Source: Halonotius pteroides
GTDB lineage: Archaea > Halobacteriota > Halobacteria > Halobacteriales > Haloferacaceae
Length of the DNA: 47,639 nt
Direction of reading: 5' to 3'
NCBI RefSeq assembly: GCF_003605635.1
Contig: NZ_QMDW01000018.1
Location: 1 to 47,639 of the forward strand
The notes beneath the pieces are model-generated. The model was not told the DNA's origin, did no database searches, and was given only the letters and a program-made list of their open reading frames with translations. The position numbers and the translations under genes were made by a program. Positions 32,746 through 41,748 of this stretch are shown piece after piece (the first letter of the stretch is position 1; every line of letters begins with the position of its first letter).

Positions 32746-33471
32746 TTACCGCCGAGCGAACGTCAGATAGCCCGTGTGGCCGACGCCCGCAGTCGATGGA
32801 CGGGTGCCGCGGTCGTCAACGGTAAGCTCCCGCTGGATCGTCTCGATGGTTTCGATATCGGAGAGCCCAGCCGCCTCCGCGGCCGCAACCGTTGCTCGGG
32901 AGTTCTCAACAAACGGCGAGTAAACGGCGAGATAGCCGCCGGCAGCGAGCAACTCACCCGCGCTAGCAACGACCTCGGGGGCGTCCTCAGTATCGAGCGT
33001 CAGCAGATCGAACGGCTCGGCCCCGGCAAGCGCGTCGGTCTCTTCGGTAAGGTCACCGGTTCGCACGTCAACGGTGTCGGCGACGCCGGCGACAGCCATG
33101 TTGTCGCGGGCAACCTCGGCGAAGTCGGCGTCGCGCTCGTAGGTCGTCACGTCGGCACCGAGGCGGCCGAGATACGCCGCGAGAATCCCCGTTCCTGTGC
33201 CAGCATCGAGCACGCGGTCGCCGGCGGCCGCGCCCGTATGGCCGATCACGAGACCGATATCTCGTGGCATCATCGGCGCGCCCGTGCGTTCAAGATGATT
33301 AAACAGGTCTGGCCCGCGGAGTTCACGGGCACGGAATTCCTCGCCGAGATGCGTCTCAAGCGTGTCACCGGAGTCGACGTCGATAGGGATGTCGACGACG
33401 CCGAGGTCGGTGTGAAGCTCATCGCCCGGTTCCCGGAGGTACTCCCGGTCGCCGTGAACGAGGAGGATCAC
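32746..33471 (-). CDS. trmI: tRNA (adenine-N1)-methyltransferase
   Basis: 241 residues. An N-terminal beta domain ([20 protein letters not shown]) is followed by PRDIGLVIGHTGAAAGDRVL and a class I SAM site VLDAGTGTGILAAYLGRLGA, DVTTYERDADFAEVARDN and FDLLTLDTEDAPEV. It is the archaeal TrmI type that methylates A57/A58 in the tRNA T-loop. Its ATG overlaps the last bases of nac (33468-33471), so translation is coupled. The pairing with NAC recurs in archaea and links tRNA modification with nascent-chain handling. Confidence 0.92.
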   Translation of the reverse strand: MILLVHGDREYLREPGDELHTDLGVVDIPIDVDSGDTLETHLGEEFRARELRGPDLFNHLERTGAPMMPRDIGLVIGHTGAAAGDRVLDAGTGTGILAAYLGRLGADVTTYERDADFAEVARDNMAVAGVADTVDVRTGDLTEETDALAGAEPFDLLTLDTEDAPEVVASAGELLAAGGYLAVYSPFVENSRATVAAAEAAGLSDIETIETIQRELTVDDRGTRPSTAGVGHTGYLTFARR

Positions 33472-33866
33472 TCCAGTCGGCTGATCGCTGCGGCGGGTTC
33501 GCCGTCCTCGGCTTCGAGTGCCTCCCGGGCCTCGCCCGGTGAGACGCCGGTCTGAGAGGCGACAAGCTTGATATCGGATTCAGGGATCTCGTCGTCAGCG
33601 TCGCCGGCGTCGCTGTCGTCCGTGTCGCCGCCTTCGACGGCACCGGCCGCGCCGGACGCCTCCTGTCGGTTGGGTTCGCCGACGATCTGGTAGGTCTGGG
33701 TGCCCTGGGCGTCCATTCGGGTGATTTCTGGGGCCTCAAAGACGAGCTGCTCGCCGTCGCTCGTCGTGATCGTGACCGACTCGGCGTCGATCTCGGTTAC
33801 GTCGATCCCCATCTGTTCCATCATCTGCTGCATCTTCCGCGGGTTCATACCGCCGCCTCCAAACAT
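33468..33866 (-). CDS. nac: Nascent polypeptide-associated complex protein
   Basis: 132 residues. The NAC domain occupies about 5-65 ([48 protein letters not shown]). An acidic Gly/Asp linker follows, and a C-terminal UBA domain ([20 protein letters not shown], then AAISRLE). Archaeal NAC is a homodimer that binds ribosomes and shields nascent chains. It is the first gene of the nac-trmI pair. The promoter element GCTTTTG (33891-33897) is 28 bases upstream. Confidence 0.95.
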   Translation of the reverse strand: MFGGGGMNPRKMQQMMEQMGIDVTEIDAESVTITTSDGEQLVFEAPEITRMDAQGTQTYQIVGEPNRQEASGAAGAVEGGDTDDSDAGDADDEIPESDIKLVASQTGVSPGEAREALEAEDGEPAAAISRLE

Positions 33867-34117
33867 GCCTCATCTTTCTTGTGGCGGCAGCAAAAGCATG
33901 GCGAAGCCATACCGACCGTGGGCAGGATACCGTTCAGATACGGTCGATTGGGTCGAGACTACCTCGAAAGCCGTCGGCCCCTTTCAGTCCCTCCGCGTCG
34001 GTGGGTCAACCGGCCGCAGTCGGGTGGGCTTTCGAGATGGTTTCAGTTGCTCTGGTGTATCTGAACACGACACCGGCGGAGTCACGCTTTTGCCGGTGCC
34101 GCCCGTCGGCCACAGCC
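33867..34117. other. Divergent nac/mcmA1 control region with 10-bp inverted repeat
   Basis: It holds GCTTTTG-type TATA elements for both genes (33891-33897 minus; 34085-34092 plus) and two inverted repeats: ACCGT-TCAGAT-ACGGT near 33928, and the perfect 10-bp CTCGAAAGCC (33963-33972) with GGCTTTCGAG (34027-34036), 54 bases apart. No small gene is convincing. Confidence 0.5.
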
Positions 34118-35794
34118 ATGTTCGACGATGAGGATCTCGAAGCGATCCGTGAGGCGAAAGCCGACTGGGAGGCCGAGACGGCCGGCCCGACGCTGGATCG
34201 CTTCGGCGAGCGCGAAGAGACGTTCACCACCGACACCGGTGGCCAGCGCGTCAAACGGCTCTATACACCCGATGATATCGCTGATCTCGATTACGAGGAC
34301 GATATCGGCTTTCCGGGCGAAGAGCCCTACACGCGAGGCGTTTACTCAACGATGCACCGCGGGCGGCTATGGACGATGCGGCAGTACGCCGGGATGGGCA
34401 CCGCCAGCGAGACCAACGAGCGGTTCAACTATCTGATCGATCAGGGCTCCTCCGGCCTCTCGATGGCGTTCGACCTCCCGACGCAGATGGGCTACGATTC
34501 CGACGCGTCGATGGCTGCCGGTGAGGTCGGCAAAGCCGGCGTCGCCATCGACACGCTCGCGGATTTCGAGACCGTTTTTGAGGGGATTCCACTCGACGAG
34601 GTCTCGACGAGCATGACGATCAACGCCCCCGCAGTCGTGCTGTTGGCGATGTATATCGCCGTCGGCGACAAGCAGGGCGTCGACCGCGCGGAACTGCGCG
34701 GGACGATTCAAAACGACATCATGAAGGAGTATATCGCCCGCAATCTTTTCATCTACCCACCGGAGCCCTCGATGCGGCTGATCACGGATACCTTTGGGTT
34801 CGCCGCTGACGAAATCCCGAATTTCAACACGATCTCGATTTCGGGGTACCACATTCGGGAGGCGGGGTCGACTGCGGCCCAAGAAATCGCTTTCACGCTC
34901 GCCAACGGGATCGAGTACGTCGAGGCCGCCATCGACGCCGGGCAGGACGTCGACGAGTTCGCCCCACAGCTCTCCTTCTTTTTCAACGCCCACAATAACA
35001 TCTTCGAGGAAGTAGCGAAATTCCGCGCCGCTCGCCGCCTCTGGGCACGGATTATGGACGAGCGATTCGGGGCGGAGAGTCCAAAATCCAAACAGCTGAA
35101 GTTCCACACCCAGACCGGCGGCTCGACGCTGACGGCCCAACAGATCGAGAACAATGTCGTTCGTGTCGGCTACCAAGCACTCGCGGCGGTGCTCGGCGGT
35201 ACACAAAGTTTGCACACCAACGGCAAGGACGAAGCACTCTCACTGCCGACCGAGCAGTCGGTGCGGACAGCGCTCCGAACCCAACAGATCCTCGCCCACG
35301 AGTCCGGCGTCGCCGACACGATCGACCCGCTGGCCGGCAGCTACTACGTCGAGTCGCTGACCGATGCGGTCGAAGCCGAGGCCCGCGAGATCATCGACGA
35401 CATCGACGACCGCGGCGGGATGTTGCGCGCGGTGGATGCGGGATACATCCAACAGGAGATCCAGGATGTCGCCTTCGAGCGCCAACAGGAGATCGAGGCG
35501 GGCGAGCGGATCATCGTCGGCGTCAACGAGTTCGAGGTCGACGACGATCCCGAAATGGATCTCGACTCCGTCGACGAGGAAGACGAACAGCGACAGATCG
35601 ACCAACTGGCGGCGATCAAGGCCGACCGCGACGACGACGCCGTCGACGAGGCACTCGATGCGGTGGCTACGGCGGCCGCTGGCGGCGACAACGTGTTGCC
35701 GCCGGTGATCGAGGCGGTGAAAGCCTACGCAACCGTCGAGGAGATCTGCGATGTGTTTCGCGATGAGTTCGGCGAGTACCAGCCCGGCGTCTGA
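34118..35794 (+). CDS. mcmA1: Methylmalonyl-CoA mutase large subunit
   Basis: 558 residues. It is the TIM-barrel half of the mutase: [72 protein letters not shown] and [20 protein letters not shown]. The cobalamin-binding domain (DxHxxG) is absent, so a separate small subunit must exist outside the window. The enzyme interconverts methylmalonyl-CoA and succinyl-CoA. Methylmalonyl-CoA epimerase lies 1.35 kb downstream. The ATG at 34118 is set by a CTTTTG element 29 bases upstream; the open frame further upstream is promoter DNA. Confidence 0.95.
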   Translation: MFDDEDLEAIREAKADWEAETAGPTLDRFGEREETFTTDTGGQRVKRLYTPDDIADLDYEDDIGFPGEEPYTRGVYSTMHRGRLWTMRQYAGMGTASETNERFNYLIDQGSSGLSMAFDLPTQMGYDSDASMAAGEVGKAGVAIDTLADFETVFEGIPLDEVSTSMTINAPAVVLLAMYIAVGDKQGVDRAELRGTIQNDIMKEYIARNLFIYPPEPSMRLITDTFGFAADEIPNFNTISISGYHIREAGSTAAQEIAFTLANGIEYVEAAIDAGQDVDEFAPQLSFFFNAHNNIFEEVAKFRAARRLWARIMDERFGAESPKSKQLKFHTQTGGSTLTAQQIENNVVRVGYQALAAVLGGTQSLHTNGKDEALSLPTEQSVRTALRTQQILAHESGVADTIDPLAGSYYVESLTDAVEAEAREIIDDIDDRGGMLRAVDAGYIQQEIQDVAFERQQEIEAGERIIVGVNEFEVDDDPEMDLDSVDEEDEQRQIDQLAAIKADRDDDAVDEALDAVATAAAGGDNVLPPVIEAVKAYATVEEICDVFRDEFGEYQPGV

Positions 35795-35951
35795 TGGCAC
35801 CAATCGATTTCAGCCACGGTTGGCACCCTGTGTGAGCCACCAACCCCACAAACATAGACGACGACCGCTGTATGCGAATCTCTGTGCAGTAACGGACGGT
35901 CGTTTTCCGAAAAGCAAGACGTTTGTAGCGATTATACAACGCTTGGTCGTG

Positions 35952-35979
35952 TTTTATTACATATCGATTGAAAGTATAC
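35952..35979 (+). promoter_or_regulatory. Two TATA-like elements before the PAS kinase gene
   Basis: TTTTATTA (35952-35959) and GTATAC (35974-35979). Starts would fall near 35982 or 36003, giving a leader of about 35-55 bases, unlike the leaderless neighbours. Confidence 0.45.
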
Positions 35980-36025
35980 ATTGAGTTCGATCAGCCGATA
36001 CGTTGCCGGGGTGATGACGATGAGA

Positions 36026-36030
36026 GGAGG
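36026..36030 (+). promoter_or_regulatory. Shine-Dalgarno site deciding a GTG start
   Basis: GGAGG lies six bases before the GTG at 36037. A strong ribosome binding site is unusual among the leaderless genes around it. Confidence 0.7.
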
Positions 36031-36036
36031 GACACA

Positions 36037-37074
36037 GTGACCACCTATCCACGCACCGAGAGCACGAATCGCTTCGAACGACTGTTCAACGAACTCAACG
36101 AGGCTGTCGTCGAGTTCGAACTCGTTGACGGCGACCCGATGATCGTTCAGGCGAACGCGACGTTTGTCGACACCTTCGGTGATGGAACTGAGTCACTGGG
36201 CGGCAGCTCGCTCAACGACCTCATCGTCCCAACTGATCGCCGCGAGGAAGCCGAACAGTTCGACGAGCAGACGGCCGCCGGCGAGTCAAATGCCGCGGTC
36301 GTCGAACGGGTGACCGCCAACGGTCGCCGGCAGTTCGTCTATCGGAGCGTCACAATCGATCAGGGCCACGCCTTTGCGGTCTACACCGACGTGACGGCGG
36401 AACTCCGCCGGGAACGCCATCTCGATGTGCTTCAGCGCGTCCTCAGACATAATCTTCGCAACGACGTGAACGTGATCGTCGGCAAAGCCGAGGAGATCAC
36501 CACGCTGGCCGACAACAAGGAGATACAGACGGCCGCAAGAACGATCCGCGAGACCGCAAACGGGCTGGCCCGCCTCAGCGAGGAGGCCAAAACCGTCCAA
36601 CGTGTCCTCGGAGAGTCGCCGACGCTGGAACCAACCGATATCACGGCCATCATCGATCGGGTCGTCACAGCTTGCAACAAGGAGTTCCCGGCTGCCGCCA
36701 TCACGACCGACTGCCCGACAGCCTTGCTTGTTGCAGCCGACGCCAGCCTCCGAATACTCGTTGAAAGCCTCATCGACAACGCGATTCGGCACAATACAGC
36801 CGCAACACCAGCGGTGACGGTCACCGCTCATGTCGTCGACGATGTCACCGCCGAGTTGCTCATCGACGACAACGGGCCAGGGATTCCGGCGACCGAACGC
36901 GAGGTTGTCACCGGCGATCAGGATATCACGCCACTCCACCATGGCAGCGGGCTTGGTCTCTGGTTGGTGCGGTGGATCACCGACCGCTACGGAGCTGACC
37001 TCTCGATCGAAACCCCAGACAGCGGGGGGACAACCGTCAGAATCGCCTTCGATCGCGCGCTCGTCAGCGCGTAA
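36037..37074 (+). CDS. PAS-domain histidine kinase
   Basis: 345 residues, soluble. The PAS domain is at about 10-125 (FERLFNELNEAVVEFELVDG, IVQANATFVDTFGDG, ending HAFAVYTDVTAELRRERHLD). Phospho-acceptor His138 is in QRVLRHNLRNDVNVIVGKAE. The ATPase domain has VESLIDNAIRHN, IDDNGPGIP and GSGLGLWLV. It is a short single-PAS haloarchaeal kinase with no response regulator nearby. The start is the GTG at 36037 behind GGAGG; an in-frame ATG at 35968 would lie inside the promoter. It sits between the mutase and epimerase genes, with no visible functional link. Confidence 0.9.
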   Translation: MTTYPRTESTNRFERLFNELNEAVVEFELVDGDPMIVQANATFVDTFGDGTESLGGSSLNDLIVPTDRREEAEQFDEQTAAGESNAAVVERVTANGRRQFVYRSVTIDQGHAFAVYTDVTAELRRERHLDVLQRVLRHNLRNDVNVIVGKAEEITTLADNKEIQTAARTIRETANGLARLSEEAKTVQRVLGESPTLEPTDITAIIDRVVTACNKEFPAAAITTDCPTALLVAADASLRILVESLIDNAIRHNTAATPAVTVTAHVVDDVTAELLIDDNGPGIPATEREVVTGDQDITPLHHGSGLGLWLVRWITDRYGADLSIETPDSGGTTVRIAFDRALVSA

Positions 37075-37117
37075 CGCGCCGGGTCGACGGCGTGCTGGCA
37101 CCACATCGACCGCCCGA

Positions 37118-37123
37118 TTTTAT
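37118..37123 (+). promoter_or_regulatory. TATA box of mce
   Basis: TTTTAT is centred 27 bases before the ATG at 37148. Confidence 0.55.
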
Positions 37124-37147
37124 GCCGCTATCGTCGCAACGCTCGGC

Positions 37148-37531
37148 ATGAACTTTCATCACGCCGGAATCGCCACCAACGACGCTGCCGCCGTCGCCGA
37201 CCGTTACGCCGCGCTGTTTGACGCGCCGATCGTCCACGAGGAGCGCTTCGACGGGATGGCGGTCAACTTTCTCGACCTCGGTTCGGGCTATTTTGAGCTC
37301 TTAGAACCACACGATGACGGGCCGATCGCCCACTATCTCGACAGCCACGGCCCCGGGATCCACCATCTTGCGCTCAGCACCGCCGACATCGAGGCCGCCC
37401 TCACCCGGGCCGCCGAGCAGGGCATCGACCGCATCGACGACGAACCACGCCCTGGCGCGTGGGGCCACGAGGTCGCGTTTCTCCACCCGTCGTCGACCGG
37501 CGGCGTGTTGATCGAGATTGTCGCCGAGTGA
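37148..37531 (+). CDS. mce: Methylmalonyl-CoA epimerase
   Basis: 127 residues, VOC/glyoxalase fold. Paired beta-alpha units carry the metal ligands: His near the start (NFHHAGIATNDAAAVADRYA), Glu and His in the middle (YFELLEP, GPGIHHLALSTADIEAALT), and the C-terminal Glu in GGVLIEIVAE. It converts the S and R forms of methylmalonyl-CoA for the mutase (34118). It has its own leaderless promoter, so the two enzymes are not co-transcribed here. Confidence 0.93.
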   Translation: MNFHHAGIATNDAAAVADRYAALFDAPIVHEERFDGMAVNFLDLGSGYFELLEPHDDGPIAHYLDSHGPGIHHLALSTADIEAALTRAAEQGIDRIDDEPRPGAWGHEVAFLHPSSTGGVLIEIVAE

Positions 37532-37537
37532 CCACGG

Positions 37538-38602
37538 TTAGATATCGACTGCAAAGGAGTCAATCTCGTCGGCCCGCGTCGCGATCGCGCCGAGAAGCGC
37601 AGCGACCGCATCCAGATCCTTGGTGTCGATCACCTCGACCGGGGTGTGCATATACCGGTTCGGCAGCCCGATGTTGAGCGACGGGATGCCGCCACGGCTC
37701 GTATAGAAGCCGTCGGCGTCGGTACCGGTGCGGGTGCCGGTAGCTTGGAGCTGGATCTCAATATCGTCGGCGTCGGCGGCTGAGCGAGCGAGGTCGACGA
37801 CGCGCGGATGATTCGCGCTGCCACGGGAGACGACCGGCCCCTCGCCCAACTCGACGGGGCCCTGCTTGTCGCCCGGCACATCGGGATTGTCGGTCGCATG
37901 TGTCACGTCGACAGCAATGGCGGCGTCAGGATCGAGATCGAAGCCGACCATCTGGGCTCCCTTGATGCCGAGTTCCTCCTGAACCGTGCTAACCGCATAC
38001 ACCGTTGGGTCGACATCGGCTTCGACCGCCCGGCGCAGCCCTTCGGCCGCACTCCACGTCCCGATCCGGTTGTCCATCCCACGGGCCGTGAGTCGGCTGC
38101 CCTGGAGCTCATACAGCTCACTGGAGAACGTGATCGGATCGCCAACCTCGACCAGTTCGGCGGCCTCGTCGCCGTCGGTCGCGCCGATATCGATGAACTG
38201 CTCGGCGATATCCGGGTACTCCTCCCCCCCAGTGTCCCGGAGATGGATCGCCGTCTGGCCGACAACGCCCTGTACCGAACCCTCGCCGGTGTGGATCGTG
38301 ACATGTTGGCCCTGCGAGACCGTCCGGTCGGAGCCACCGATCCGGCTCATCCGGATGAACCCGTTGTCGTCGATATCCCGAACCATGAAGCCGATCTCGT
38401 CGGCGTGGCCGCTGAAGGCGACCTCGGGGCCCTCGCCGCTCCCCTCGTGGACGGCGACCGCGTTGCCGTAGTCATCGGTCGTGACCTCGTCGGCAAACTC
38501 CTCGACGTAATCAACCCAGACGCGTTGGCCGTCGGTTTCGAACCCCGAGGGGCTGGCCGTCGTCAGCAGCGATTCAAGAAACTCCCGGTGGGACTCCTGC
38601 AT
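37538..38602 (-). CDS. M42-family aminopeptidase
   Basis: 354 residues. Metal and active-site residues are visible in order: His in AFSGHADEIGFMV, Asp in LTARGMDNRIGTWSA, the Glu pair in VQEELGIKGAQM, Asp in AIAVDVTHATDNP, and His near the end in YMHTPVEVIDTKDLDAV. M42 peptidases form tetrahedral cytosolic particles (TET) that trim peptides left by the proteasome; some relatives act as endoglucanase-like or deblocking aminopeptidases. The ATG at 38602 (MQESHREFL) matches the family start. It converges with mce six bases away. Confidence 0.93.
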   Translation of the reverse strand: MQESHREFLESLLTTASPSGFETDGQRVWVDYVEEFADEVTTDDYGNAVAVHEGSGEGPEVAFSGHADEIGFMVRDIDDNGFIRMSRIGGSDRTVSQGQHVTIHTGEGSVQGVVGQTAIHLRDTGGEEYPDIAEQFIDIGATDGDEAAELVEVGDPITFSSELYELQGSRLTARGMDNRIGTWSAAEGLRRAVEADVDPTVYAVSTVQEELGIKGAQMVGFDLDPDAAIAVDVTHATDNPDVPGDKQGPVELGEGPVVSRGSANHPRVVDLARSAADADDIEIQLQATGTRTGTDADGFYTSRGGIPSLNIGLPNRYMHTPVEVIDTKDLDAVAALLGAIATRADEIDSFAVDI

Positions 38603-38677
38603 GCTATTTTGCAGCGGCAGCAGGCGTATCAACGTCACGGTTAGGGCCCCCACGCGGCGGTTGGTGGACGCACAAGG

Positions 38678-38685
38678 ACTTTACT
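38678..38685 (+). promoter_or_regulatory. TATA box of the DUF2342-type protease gene
   Basis: ACTTTACT is centred 25-26 bases before the ATG at 38707. Confidence 0.5.
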
Positions 38686-38706
38686 CGCCGCCACCCCAGC
38701 AGAAGT

Positions 38707-39654
38707 ATGAATCTCTTTCGCAGCGCCCAAGCGGTCGCCGACGCTGACGGCGGCGAGGTTATCGACTGGGGAAGCGTCGCCGAGGCGGCCAAGGCGTCGA
38801 CGCCGGCCGGCGATCTCACGCTCTCGTCCGAGGAGCAGGCCGGCTTTCGGGCTGACGTGCGGGACGCCCGCGACCGGTTGCGTGCGGCCGGTGGCGTCGA
38901 TTTCGACCTTCCGGAAACAATCGAGATCCAGCATCGCCACCACTGGATCGACGCCAACATCGAAACCTTCCGGCGGGTCGTCGACCCCTTGGAGCCGTCG
39001 ACGACGGTGCTGCCGGGGGTCTCACGCACGATCAACACCGGGACGATGGCGGTCACACTCGGCTTTCTGAGCCGGAATGTCCTCGGGCAGTACGACCCAC
39101 TATTGCTCGCCGACGGCGGCCACGCGCTGTACTTCGTCCGCCCAAACATCCGTCGGGTCGCCGACGAACTCGATGTGGACTACCCACGCTTCCGTCGGTG
39201 GATCGCGTTCCACGAGGTCGCCCACGCCGCGGAGTTCGGTGCCGCGCCGTGGCTGCCGGAGTATCTCGAAACCCGGATGCAGGACAGCGTCACCGCGATC
39301 TCGGCTGGCGATCTCGATCAGGCAACCTTCGAGGAGTTGACCGCCGCGATGACCGCCGTCGAGGGCTACGCCGAGTTGCTGATGGATCGCGCCTTCGACG
39401 AGGAGTACGCCGATCTGCGCGCCAAACTCGACGCTCGCCGTGGCTCCGGCGGGCCGCTAAAACAGCTGATGAGCCGGCTGCTCGGGCTGGGCCTCAAACG
39501 CGATCAGTACGAACGCGGCGCGCGCTTTTTCGAAACCGTTGCCGACGCCCGCGGGCTGGAAGCCGCCAGCGTTGTCTGGGAACGCCCGGAACACCTCCCG
39601 ACGGACGCCGAGTTGGCCGAGCCGATCCAGTGGCTTGATCGGGTCGATCCCTGA
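38707..39654 (+). CDS. Zinc metalloprotease-like protein (DUF2342 family)
   Basis: 315 residues. A zincin motif HEVAHAAEF puts His169, Glu170 and His173 in place, inside a long helical domain (RFRRWIAFHEVAHAAEFGAA, MTAVEGYAELLMDRAFDEEY). The family is found in actinobacteria and archaea that make coenzyme F420 and is annotated as F420-biosynthesis-associated, but no substrate has been shown. Haloarchaea do contain F420. The 3' neighbour, acylphosphatase, has its own promoter. The C-terminus (VWERPEHLPTDAELAEPIQW) is a typical family ending. Confidence 0.85.
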   Translation: MNLFRSAQAVADADGGEVIDWGSVAEAAKASTPAGDLTLSSEEQAGFRADVRDARDRLRAAGGVDFDLPETIEIQHRHHWIDANIETFRRVVDPLEPSTTVLPGVSRTINTGTMAVTLGFLSRNVLGQYDPLLLADGGHALYFVRPNIRRVADELDVDYPRFRRWIAFHEVAHAAEFGAAPWLPEYLETRMQDSVTAISAGDLDQATFEELTAAMTAVEGYAELLMDRAFDEEYADLRAKLDARRGSGGPLKQLMSRLLGLGLKRDQYERGARFFETVADARGLEAASVVWERPEHLPTDAELAEPIQWLDRVDP

Positions 39655-39698
39655 CCGGCAGGTGTCGTCGCGGACAGCCGGGTCGACCACGAACTGAG

Positions 39699-39706
39699 TA
39701 TTTATC
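39699..39706 (+). promoter_or_regulatory. TATA box of acylphosphatase
   Basis: TATTTATC is centred 28 bases before the ATG at 39731. Confidence 0.6.
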
Positions 39707-39730
39707 AGCATCCCAGCAAAAACGAACGGT

Positions 39731-40015
39731 ATGTCCGACTCCGACCGTGTCCGAGCCAACGTGTTCGTCAGTGGTCGCGTCCAGGGCGTCTACTACCGCG
39801 CCAGCACCCGCGATGCCGCCCGTGAGCGCGGCGTCGACGGCTGGGTGAAAAACCTCGATGACGGCCGCGTCGAAGCCGTCTTCGAGGGCGATCAAGAACG
39901 CGTTGGGGCGATGTGTGAGTGGTGTGAAACCGGCAGCCGTGCCGCCGAGGTCGACAGCGTCGATGTCACGATGGAAACACCCGAGGGCATCGATGGCTTC
40001 GAGGTTCGGTGGTAG
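39731..40015 (+). CDS. acyP: Acylphosphatase
   Basis: 94 residues, the standard size. The phosphate loop and catalytic Arg23 are in GRVQGVYYRASTRDAA, and the catalytic Asn41 in GWVKNLDDGRVEAVFEGD. It hydrolyses acyl phosphates such as 1,3-bisphosphoglycerate or carbamoyl phosphate. The small monomeric fold is complete. It is followed after 80 bases by a glycosyltransferase gene with its own promoter. Confidence 0.96.
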   Translation: MSDSDRVRANVFVSGRVQGVYYRASTRDAARERGVDGWVKNLDDGRVEAVFEGDQERVGAMCEWCETGSRAAEVDSVDVTMETPEGIDGFEVRW

Positions 40016-40065
40016 GCTGAGGCCGCGGTGAGAGCGTGCTGTCGACACAACACCGACCGCGGGGT

Positions 40066-40071
40066 CTATAT
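40066..40071 (+). promoter_or_regulatory. TATA box of the glycosyltransferase gene
   Basis: CTATAT is centred 27 bases before the ATG at 40096 and supports that start over an upstream in-frame ATG at 40036. Confidence 0.6.
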
Positions 40072-40095
40072 CTGCACGGCCACAACACGTTGCCA

Positions 40096-41208
40096 ATGGA
40101 GTACGTCCAAGAACGGATTACAACGCTCCACCACCTCCGGGAGACGACACCGGCCGCGCCGACCGATCGCGCCGCGGTTGTCGTCCCGATGACCGAACGG
40201 GAGTACGCCGGCCTCGCCGCCGAGGGTGTCCTGTCCGAACTGGAGGCCGTCGCTCCCAAACGCGTCGTCGTCCCGTTGCGTGCCCCCGCCGAGAAGGTCG
40301 GCCCGTTTCGGGACTGGCTCGCCGGCTTCGACCTCCCACTGGAAGTGTTGTGGTGTAACGGCCCAACGCTTGCCGACCTGCTTGCCGACAACGGGCTCAA
40401 CGGCTCGGCGGGCAAAGGCCGGGACGTGTGGCTCGCGCTTGGACAGGTGCTCGATGCCGACTACGTCGTCTGTCATGATGCCGACACGAAGACGTATAAC
40501 CGCTCATACGTCCCGCGGCTGTTGTTCCCGCTGGAACACGGCCATCAGTTCTCGAAAGGCTACTACGCCCGCGTCGAGAACGGACAGCTCTACGGCCGGC
40601 TGTTCCGGCTATTTTACACGCCACTTGTCCGAGCGTTAGCCGACGAGACCCCTGGTGCCGAGATCCTGCGGTATCTCGATGCGTTCCGGTACGCGTTGGC
40701 CGGCGAGTTTGCCGCCACAGGCGACCTCATCGCTACGATGCGGGTTCAGCGATCATGGGGCCTTGAGGTCGGCACACTCGGGGAGGCGTTCGCTCACGCT
40801 GGCGTCGACGGCAGCGCGCAGGTCGATCTTGGGGCCTACGAGCACGACCACCGCGCGGTCGGCGGCCCGACCGGCCTCTCTGAGATGAGCGCGGCCGTCG
40901 GCGAGGCACTGTTCCGGGTTGTCGACGAGCACGGGGTCGACATCGACTACGGAACGCTCCCCGACCGCTATCGGACGGCTGCCGAATCGCTGCGCCGACA
41001 GTACGCCGTCGACGCCGCCTACAACGATCTGGCCTACGAGCGCAACGATGAGCGCGAACAGATCGATAGCTACGCCGATGCCCTGCGTGAACCGGGGGCT
41101 GATAGCCGCCTGCCAGCGTGGAACAACGCACCGATCAGCCCCGAGGCGATCGCCGATGCGGCCGCAGCCGATTTGGCGGCGGCAACCGAGGGATCGACCA
41201 CCGAGTGA
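40096..41208 (+). CDS. GT81-like glycosyltransferase (glucosyl/mannosyl-3-phosphoglycerate synthase type)
   Basis: 370 residues. The GT-A fold is indicated by a central GKGRDVWLAL, the metal motif HDADTKTYN (Asp128-x-Asp130), KGYYARVENGQLYGRLFRLF and, later, ALAGEFAATGDLIATMRVQR, WGLEVGTLGEAF and QVDLGAYEHDHRAVG. These match the order of motifs in glucosyl-3-phosphoglycerate synthases, which start synthesis of the compatible solute glucosylglycerate or mycobacterial-type polymers. Acceptor and donor here are inferred only. No matching phosphatase gene is adjacent. The next gene (41245) is unrelated by sequence. Confidence 0.75.
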   Translation: MEYVQERITTLHHLRETTPAAPTDRAAVVVPMTEREYAGLAAEGVLSELEAVAPKRVVVPLRAPAEKVGPFRDWLAGFDLPLEVLWCNGPTLADLLADNGLNGSAGKGRDVWLALGQVLDADYVVCHDADTKTYNRSYVPRLLFPLEHGHQFSKGYYARVENGQLYGRLFRLFYTPLVRALADETPGAEILRYLDAFRYALAGEFAATGDLIATMRVQRSWGLEVGTLGEAFAHAGVDGSAQVDLGAYEHDHRAVGGPTGLSEMSAAVGEALFRVVDEHGVDIDYGTLPDRYRTAAESLRRQYAVDAAYNDLAYERNDEREQIDSYADALREPGADSRLPAWNNAPISPEAIADAAAADLAAATEGSTTE

Positions 41209-41244
41209 GGTAGACTCAACTGTCAGCAGCGACACAAGCATGGT

Positions 41245-41730
41245 ATGACCGCGACAGGTGACGAACTCGCCGGCGTCGTCGACCTCTTTGGCGCGCTAAC
41301 GCGCGAGGAGCTCGCTCAGGCCCTCACCGAGTTGGCATTCAAACGGGGGGCAGCTGTTGACGACGCGGCCGTCACCGACGCTATCGAAACCGCGACCGGC
41401 GAGTATGTGCTCGTCGAGTATCAGCCCGCCGCAAGCGACGCAGACAACGAGTCGTTGCTGACGGTCGGGCCGGCGGCGTTTCCGACGTTGCCACCGAACG
41501 CCGAGGATCTACCCCATATTCTCGACTACGAAAAACGGGCTGTCGACCGCGACCGACTGGCCGAACAAATACAAACGCGGCTCAAAGCCGAAGCCGATGA
41601 GGCTGTTGCCGCCGATGACGCCGACCGCGCCGCGGTACTGCTGGACGTGAGCTACGACCTCGAAGCGTGGGCCAGTGTCGAGACCGACGCGATCAGAGCG
41701 TCGCTGTCGGCGGCCCTCCCGCAGGACTAA
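41245..41730 (+). CDS. Haloarchaeal hypothetical protein
   Basis: 161 acidic residues, mostly helical. The first part (ELAGVVDLFGALTREELAQA, then LAFKRGAAVDDAAVTDAIET) looks like a small HTH-like helical domain. The middle has VLVEYQP and LTVGPAAFPTLPPNAEDLPH, and the end is ADDADRAAVLLDVSYDLEAW. I do not recognise an enzyme motif. It is 36 bases after the glycosyltransferase and 18 bases before the NUDIX gene, so the three may share one transcript. Confidence 0.7.
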   Translation: MTATGDELAGVVDLFGALTREELAQALTELAFKRGAAVDDAAVTDAIETATGEYVLVEYQPAASDADNESLLTVGPAAFPTLPPNAEDLPHILDYEKRAVDRDRLAEQIQTRLKAEADEAVAADDADRAAVLLDVSYDLEAWASVETDAIRASLSAALPQD

Positions 41731-41748
41731 GAGGACTGCTGTGCAAAA

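Noticed and set aside
35818-35845. GGTTGG...CCAACC repeat behind mcmA1 as a terminator
   Set aside because: Only 6 bp with a 16-base loop and no T-run on the coding strand.
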